Source: an uncultured Treponema sp. (GTDB lineage: Bacteria; Spirochaetota; Spirochaetia; Treponematales; Treponemataceae). Taken from it: 64,000 bases of DNA. The stretch covers positions 1 through 64,000 of the forward strand of contig CAKUZR010000001.1 in assembly GCA_934718065.1 (NCBI GenBank), given 5' to 3'. The notes under the pieces were generated by a model. The model was not told the DNA's origin and did no database searches. It worked only from the letters and a program-made list of their open reading frames with translations. Positions 60,660-64,000 of this stretch are shown in pieces; position 1 is the stretch's first letter, and every line of letters begins with the position of its first letter. The translations under genes and the position numbers were made by a program.

Positions 60660-60713
60660 TTGACCAAATCGAATGTAATTGTTACCCTATTAATTAATAA
60701 TGAGGTAACAATT
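60660..60713 (+). promoter_or_regulatory. Promoter with BirA-like operator of bioYMN
   Basis: -35 TTGACC (60660-60665), 17 nt, -10 TACCCT (60683-60688). A dyad AATTGTTACC (60677-60686) ... GGTAACAATT (60704-60713) with 17-nt spacing overlaps the -10 and reaches the start codon. It resembles the BirA operator TTGT-x-ACC ... GGT-x-ACAA, and the gene behind it is bioY, a known BirA target. Confidence 0.75.
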
Positions 60714-61340
60714 ATGAGCAAATCAAATTCTATCGGCAAACGCGCAATTCTTGTTGCTCTGTTTGCCGCTTTTGTCTGCGCCGGATGTTTTATTCAAATT
60801 CCACTTGCAGGCGGAGTTCCAATCGTAATTCAGGACATGATGGCAATGCTGAGCGGACTTATCTTAGGCCCGCTTTACGGCACTCTTTCAGTTTTGATTT
60901 TTTTGATTCTTGGAAGTCTTGGGCTTCCTGTTTTTTCCGGCAAAGGCGGATTTGACAAAATTCTGAGCGGCCCGACAGGCGGATTTCTTGTTGGATATTT
61001 GTTCGCGGCACTTGCGGGCGGACTGATTGTTCATTTTTTTGTAAAAAATCCTTACAAACAAACTGAATCTGAAACTGAAGATTCTTCCGCCGCCACAGAA
61101 TTTTCCGCAAAGACAAATGCCTTGAACTGGATTTTCTTTGGAATTGCGGCAATCGCGGCAACAGTCGTATGCTTTGCGCTTGGAATCGCAGGATTTCACC
61201 GAGTAAAGCCAGACCTTGAAATGTCAAAAGTTTTGAGCTATGTTTTAATTCCTTTTATTCCAGGAAATATTATCAAGCTGATTATTATGATTCCGCTTGC
61301 AAAAAAGCTTTATCCAATTGTAAAAAATTATTTGGCGTAA
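60714..61340 (+). CDS. bioY: Biotin transporter S component
   Basis: 208 residues with about six membrane helices. Family blocks include FIQIPLAGGVPIVIQDMMAM, LSGLILGPLYGTLSV, LPVFSGKGGFDKILSGPTGG and FLVGYLFAALAGG. It captures biotin and works with the BioM ATPase and BioN. An insert of charged residues (KQTESETEDSSAATEF) lies between helices. The start is the Met before SKSNSIG with GAGGT upstream; the longer frame overlaps the operator. bioM follows 15 nt later. Confidence 0.93.
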   Translation: MSKSNSIGKRAILVALFAAFVCAGCFIQIPLAGGVPIVIQDMMAMLSGLILGPLYGTLSVLIFLILGSLGLPVFSGKGGFDKILSGPTGGFLVGYLFAALAGGLIVHFFVKNPYKQTESETEDSSAATEFSAKTNALNWIFFGIAAIAATVVCFALGIAGFHRVKPDLEMSKVLSYVLIPFIPGNIIKLIIMIPLAKKLYPIVKNYLA

Positions 61341-61355
61341 GCTAAAAGGATGAAA

Positions 61356-62081
61356 ATGACAGAACCAATTCTTTCAATAAAAAACGTTTCCCGAAAATTT
61401 TCAAATATTTTCGCGCTGAAAAACGTTTCACTGGAAGTTTTTCCGGGAGAATTCGTTGTGATTTGCGGAAGGAATGGTTCTGGCAAAAGCGTTCTGATGT
61501 CATTGATTGCAAAGCTGGACGAGCCAACCGCCGGGGAAATTTTTGCGCCGGATTCTGGAGTTGGACTAGTTTTTCAGGATGCGGACGCCCAGATTCTTGG
61601 GGAAACGCCTTTTGAAGACGTTTGCTTCGGGCTGAAAAACCAGAAACTTTCCAAAAACGAAATTCAGAAGAAAGCGGAGGAAACTTTAAAATCCGTCGGG
61701 CTTTACGAAAAAAGATTTCTGGGCGCAAGACAAATGAGCGGCGGCGAAAAACGCAGGCTTGCGGTCGCAGGAATTCTTGCGATGAACCGGGAAATTTTTA
61801 TTTTTGACGAACCTTTCGCGAACCTAGATTTTCCCGGAGTTCAAAGCGTCTGCGAAATTTTGAAAAAACTGAAATCTGAAAAAAAAACGGTCATCGTTCT
61901 TACGCACGAACTTGAAAAAATTCTTGGGCTTGCCGACCGATTCATAATTCTTGACAAAGGTGAAATAAAATTTTCAGGAACGCCGGAAGAAGGATTGCAG
62001 CTTGAGCTCGGGCAGTTCGGAATAAAAAATCCGCTTTTCCACCCAAAATCCGTTTCCGAACTTTTTTGGGGCAGCCAATGA
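61356..62081 (+). CDS. bioM: Biotin ECF transporter ATPase (BioM/EcfA)
   Basis: 241 residues, ABC ATPase. Walker A GRNGSGKSVLMS, Q-loop LVFQDADAQ, signature MSGGEKRRLAVAG, Walker B IFIFDEPFANLD and switch His in LTHELEK. It energises BioY through BioN. The second ATG (61356) fits the AAAGGA site better than the one two codons upstream. The stop codon overlaps the bioN start by 4 nt. Confidence 0.9.
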   Translation: MTEPILSIKNVSRKFSNIFALKNVSLEVFPGEFVVICGRNGSGKSVLMSLIAKLDEPTAGEIFAPDSGVGLVFQDADAQILGETPFEDVCFGLKNQKLSKNEIQKKAEETLKSVGLYEKRFLGARQMSGGEKRRLAVAGILAMNREIFIFDEPFANLDFPGVQSVCEILKKLKSEKKTVIVLTHELEKILGLADRFIILDKGEIKFSGTPEEGLQLELGQFGIKNPLFHPKSVSELFWGSQ

Positions 62082-62764
62082 AAAAAAATCCTGCAATTTT
62101 CAGCTACAGAAACGAAGATTCCGCCGTCCACAGAATTCCGTGCGGCATAAAACTCATTCTTATGCTTTTTGTGACTTTACGAACGTTCAGCAATTCAACG
62201 TTCGGGTTTTCCGGAGAAAATTTTTCCCGCTTCATTCCGTGGATTCGGACTTCGTTTTATTTCCTTGCCGCAATAATTTTCTTTTTTCTTGCAAAAACGC
62301 CTTTCAAAAGCCTGCTCCGCCTGAAATTTCTTCTTTGGATTGCAATTCTTTTTTCCTCCGTTTCAATTCTTTCAAAAAATTACAGCGCGCTTTTTTCAGA
62401 TTTGCTTTACACTTTCAGATTTTTTGTAACGGCCTTGTTTTCCCTGGTCGTTTTTGAAACAACTTCACGGCTTCAAATAATGGAAACGCTTTGCGGTCTG
62501 GAAAATAAAATCTGCAGAATAATTCCTTCATTCAAAAAACTGAATTTTGCAATGCTGATTTCAATTACAATCACTTTTATTCCGGCAATTTTTTCTGAAT
62601 GGAACAAAATTTGCACCGCGGCGGCGGCCCGTTCAAAAATCAGCAGAAAGGGAAAAATCAAATTTTCGATAAGATCCGCAAGCGCGCAAATCACGGCTCT
62701 TTTTCTGAATATGCTCCAGTACGCGGAAGAAGTCCGCCGCGCCGTAACAAATAGAATTTCCTAG
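62078..62764 (+). CDS. bioN: Biotin ECF transporter transmembrane subunit
   Basis: 228 residues, EcfT-type membrane protein with about five helices and two cytoplasmic coupling helices; the AAARSKISRKGKIKF segment near the C-terminus carries the conserved Ala-Arg signature (compare the A-R-G/S motif) that contacts the ATPase. The ATGA overlap with bioM fixes the start at 62078; the TTG four codons earlier is unlikely. The gene precedes pyrF by 22 nt. The first ~50 residues are poorly conserved. Confidence 0.85.
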   Translation: MKKNPAIFSYRNEDSAVHRIPCGIKLILMLFVTLRTFSNSTFGFSGENFSRFIPWIRTSFYFLAAIIFFFLAKTPFKSLLRLKFLLWIAILFSSVSILSKNYSALFSDLLYTFRFFVTALFSLVVFETTSRLQIMETLCGLENKICRIIPSFKKLNFAMLISITITFIPAIFSEWNKICTAAAARSKISRKGKIKFSIRSASAQITALFLNMLQYAEEVRRAVTNRIS

Positions 62765-62786
62765 CGAAAAACGTTATAATCAAATT

Positions 62787-63716
62787 ATGATTACAAAACA
62801 TAATATGCAGATTTTACAGGAACTCGCCGCCGAACGAGGTCCTTTGTGCGTCGGATTGGACACAGATCCATCTTACATTCCAGAATCAGTTGTGAAAGCG
62901 GTTGGCTCGCCGGAAGAAGCCGTTCTTGCCTACAACAAGGAAATCATCCGCCGGGTTGCCAGCGACAAAAGCGCATGCTGCTGCAAAGTTCAAATCGCTT
63001 ATTATGAGGCAATGGGCTTAAAAGGAATGAAAATTTATTCAGAAACCTTGAAAGCGGTTCGAGCCGCAGGACTCGTTGCAATCAGCGACATAAAACGTGG
63101 CGACATCGCCGCTACCGCAGACGCTTATGCCCGCGCGCATTTTTCCGGAGATTTTGAAACAGACATAATCACAATCAATCCGTACATGGGTTTTGACACT
63201 TTAAGACCATTCACAAATTACGCTGCCCCTGAAAAAGGCGGAAAAGGCGCATTTGTTCTTCTTTGCACTTCAAATCCGGGAATGACAGACATTGAGCACC
63301 AGGAACTAAAATCCGGCGGACTTCTTCTGGAACGAGTCGGAAATGAAATTGCAAACATCAACAACGAATTCAAATCAAATTACCAGAACCAGACTTGCGG
63401 TCCGATTGGCGCAGTTGTTGGCGCAACCCAGGAAAAAGACGCGCGAATTCTCCGCGACAAATATCCTGAAACATTCTTTTTGATTCCAGGGTACGGCGCA
63501 CAAGGCGGAGCAGCCAGAATCGCCGCAACATTGCTCGATAAATGCGGAGGAACCGTAAATTCCAGCCGAGGAATTCTTTGCGCATGGAAAAAAGATTCTG
63601 AACTCGCCGAAAAACGCGACGTAGGAACTTTGAGCTTAGCCGACATTGCCGATTCAGCCGCCAGAAACGCGCTTTTCAGCAAGAACGACCTTTTGAACGC
63701 CAAAGCGAATCTTTAG
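62787..63716 (+). CDS. pyrF: Orotidine 5'-phosphate decarboxylase
   Basis: 309 residues, subfamily 2 (larger) OMP decarboxylase that makes UMP. The substrate site is LCVGLDTDPSYIP at the start, KVQIAYYEAMG, the catalytic DIKRGDIAATADAYA (Asp-Lys-Asp), LCTSNPGM, GAVVGATQ and the phosphate-binding PGYGAQGG. All key residues are present. TATAAT (62775-62780) ends only 6 nt before the first ATG and no ribosome site exists, so the mRNA may be leaderless, or the start could be the second Met six codons later. Confidence 0.93.
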   Translation: MITKHNMQILQELAAERGPLCVGLDTDPSYIPESVVKAVGSPEEAVLAYNKEIIRRVASDKSACCCKVQIAYYEAMGLKGMKIYSETLKAVRAAGLVAISDIKRGDIAATADAYARAHFSGDFETDIITINPYMGFDTLRPFTNYAAPEKGGKGAFVLLCTSNPGMTDIEHQELKSGGLLLERVGNEIANINNEFKSNYQNQTCGPIGAVVGATQEKDARILRDKYPETFFLIPGYGAQGGAARIAATLLDKCGGTVNSSRGILCAWKKDSELAEKRDVGTLSLADIADSAARNALFSKNDLLNAKANL

Positions 63717-63726
63717 AAAAAAAACG

Positions 63727-63746
63727 CCCCGCCAAAATCAGCGGGG
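63727..63746. other. GC-rich hairpin after pyrF
   Basis: CCCCGC (63727-63732) pairs with GCGGGG (63741-63746) around 8 nt. On the plus strand the tail is not T-rich, but on the minus strand it is followed by a run of eight T, so it looks like an intrinsic terminator pointing the wrong way for pyrF. It may still act on the plus strand, weakly. Confidence 0.5.
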
Positions 63747-63772
63747 ATAAAACACCCAAACAAAAACTGAAA

Positions 63773-64000
63773 ATGAAATTCCCAAGAAAAATGAAAAAAA
63801 CAAATATCCTGATGATTTCAATTCTTATGCTGGCAAAACTGAACCTTGCCGCGGAAACAGTTGTTCTTCCAATCAACGCAGAAGAAACAGGTTTTGACGC
63901 TCCCGTAGAAATTCCTTTTGAATGGAACGAGCAATGGTTCGGCGGAAATTCTCCGTCAGTTTATAACCACGGACTTGCAAAAATTGCCTGCGCGCTTTCA
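63773..64000 (+). CDS. Start of a secreted protein, cut by the window end
   Basis: 76 codons are visible, open to the window edge. An N-terminal signal peptide (KTNILMISILMLAKLNLAAE) is followed by WNEQWFGGNSPSVYNHGLAK and IACALS. This last part resembles the start of secreted class-3-lipase-like or Mbeg1-like hydrolases, which have a conserved SPxxYxxGLAxxxxALS stretch, but the catalytic region lies outside the window. Two in-frame starts are possible (63773 and 63791); the second gives a more usual signal peptide. The ribosome site is weak for both. Confidence 0.6.
   Translation, partial: MKFPRKMKKTNILMISILMLAKLNLAAETVVLPINAEETGFDAPVEIPFEWNEQWFGGNSPSVYNHGLAKIACALS

Noticed and set aside
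1..64000. tRNA, rRNA, tmRNA or RNase P genes
   Set aside because: I looked for T-loop-like GGTTCGAATCC patterns and conserved rRNA segments and saw none; a tRNAscan/Rfam search would be decisive.

Overview
The window reads as the chromosome of a host-associated (gut-type) spirochaete, most likely a Treponema. This is an inference from overall gene content: a surface starch-degradation locus, a bioYMN biotin importer, many c-di-GMP proteins, a CotH/VTC/DUF4956 cluster and several Rpn-family nuclease copies. No rRNA or tRNA gene was seen, so the taxonomy is not certain.

Layout. 0-0.8 kb: an N-terminally truncated rpn copy. 0.8-7.7 kb: a minus-strand starch locus (outer-membrane CBM48 barrel, lipoprotein, type I pullulanase lipoprotein). 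7.7-12.1 kb: an accessory island with three more rpn genes, each preceded by the same ~225-280 bp palindromic repeat, plus a YoeB-type toxin-antitoxin pair and a nine-unit array of short palindromes. 12.1-17 kb: an HD-GYP phosphodiesterase and a zur-znuACB-lipoprotein zinc operon with a clear promoter/operator. 17-34.4 kb: housekeeping genes (TrmH-type methyltransferase, Rrf2 regulator, DUF763, PutP, GNAT, PFL/UPF0210, TetR, TPR-GGDEF cyclase, acyl-CoA ligase, Rsm22-like methyltransferase, MerR, Der, PtsI). 34.5-37.3 kb: CotH / VTC / DUF4956. 37.3-41.4 kb: sugar acetyltransferase, small membrane protein, LysR regulator, UppP and metal-related small proteins, with three solo copies of the repeat. 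41.5-45.8 kb: feoA-feoA-feoB iron uptake, an XRE regulator and YitT. 45.9-47.15 kb: a second accessory patch with repeat fragments, a yafQ toxin remnant, a decayed IS200/IS605 element and a second short-palindrome array. 47.3-64 kb: asnB behind a strong leader terminator, an ECF S component with trkA and trkH, an EAL protein, hrpB, a diverged HlyIII/PAQR homologue, metF with an S1-domain protein, bioYMN, pyrF and the start of a secreted protein.

How things fit together. The starch genes look like a surface system that binds and debranches alpha-glucans. The zinc, iron, biotin and asparagine loci each carry a recognisable promoter with a dyad operator or leader hairpin, so they are probably regulated by Zur, a metal-type repressor, BirA and an attenuation-like mechanism respectively. 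Several genes without a Shine-Dalgarno sequence have a -10 box 6-9 nt before the start codon, suggesting leaderless transcripts.

The most unusual signal is a dispersed repeat family. Eight full or partial copies (called A-H here) have complementary ends, and the end sequence changes between copies while the pairing is kept. In three copies the repeat lies between a conserved promoter-like block and an rpn gene, so it would form the 5' leader of the rpn mRNA. Two copies abut tandem arrays of 16-17 bp palindromes spaced 22-24 bp apart, with different sequence but the same geometry. Function is unknown.
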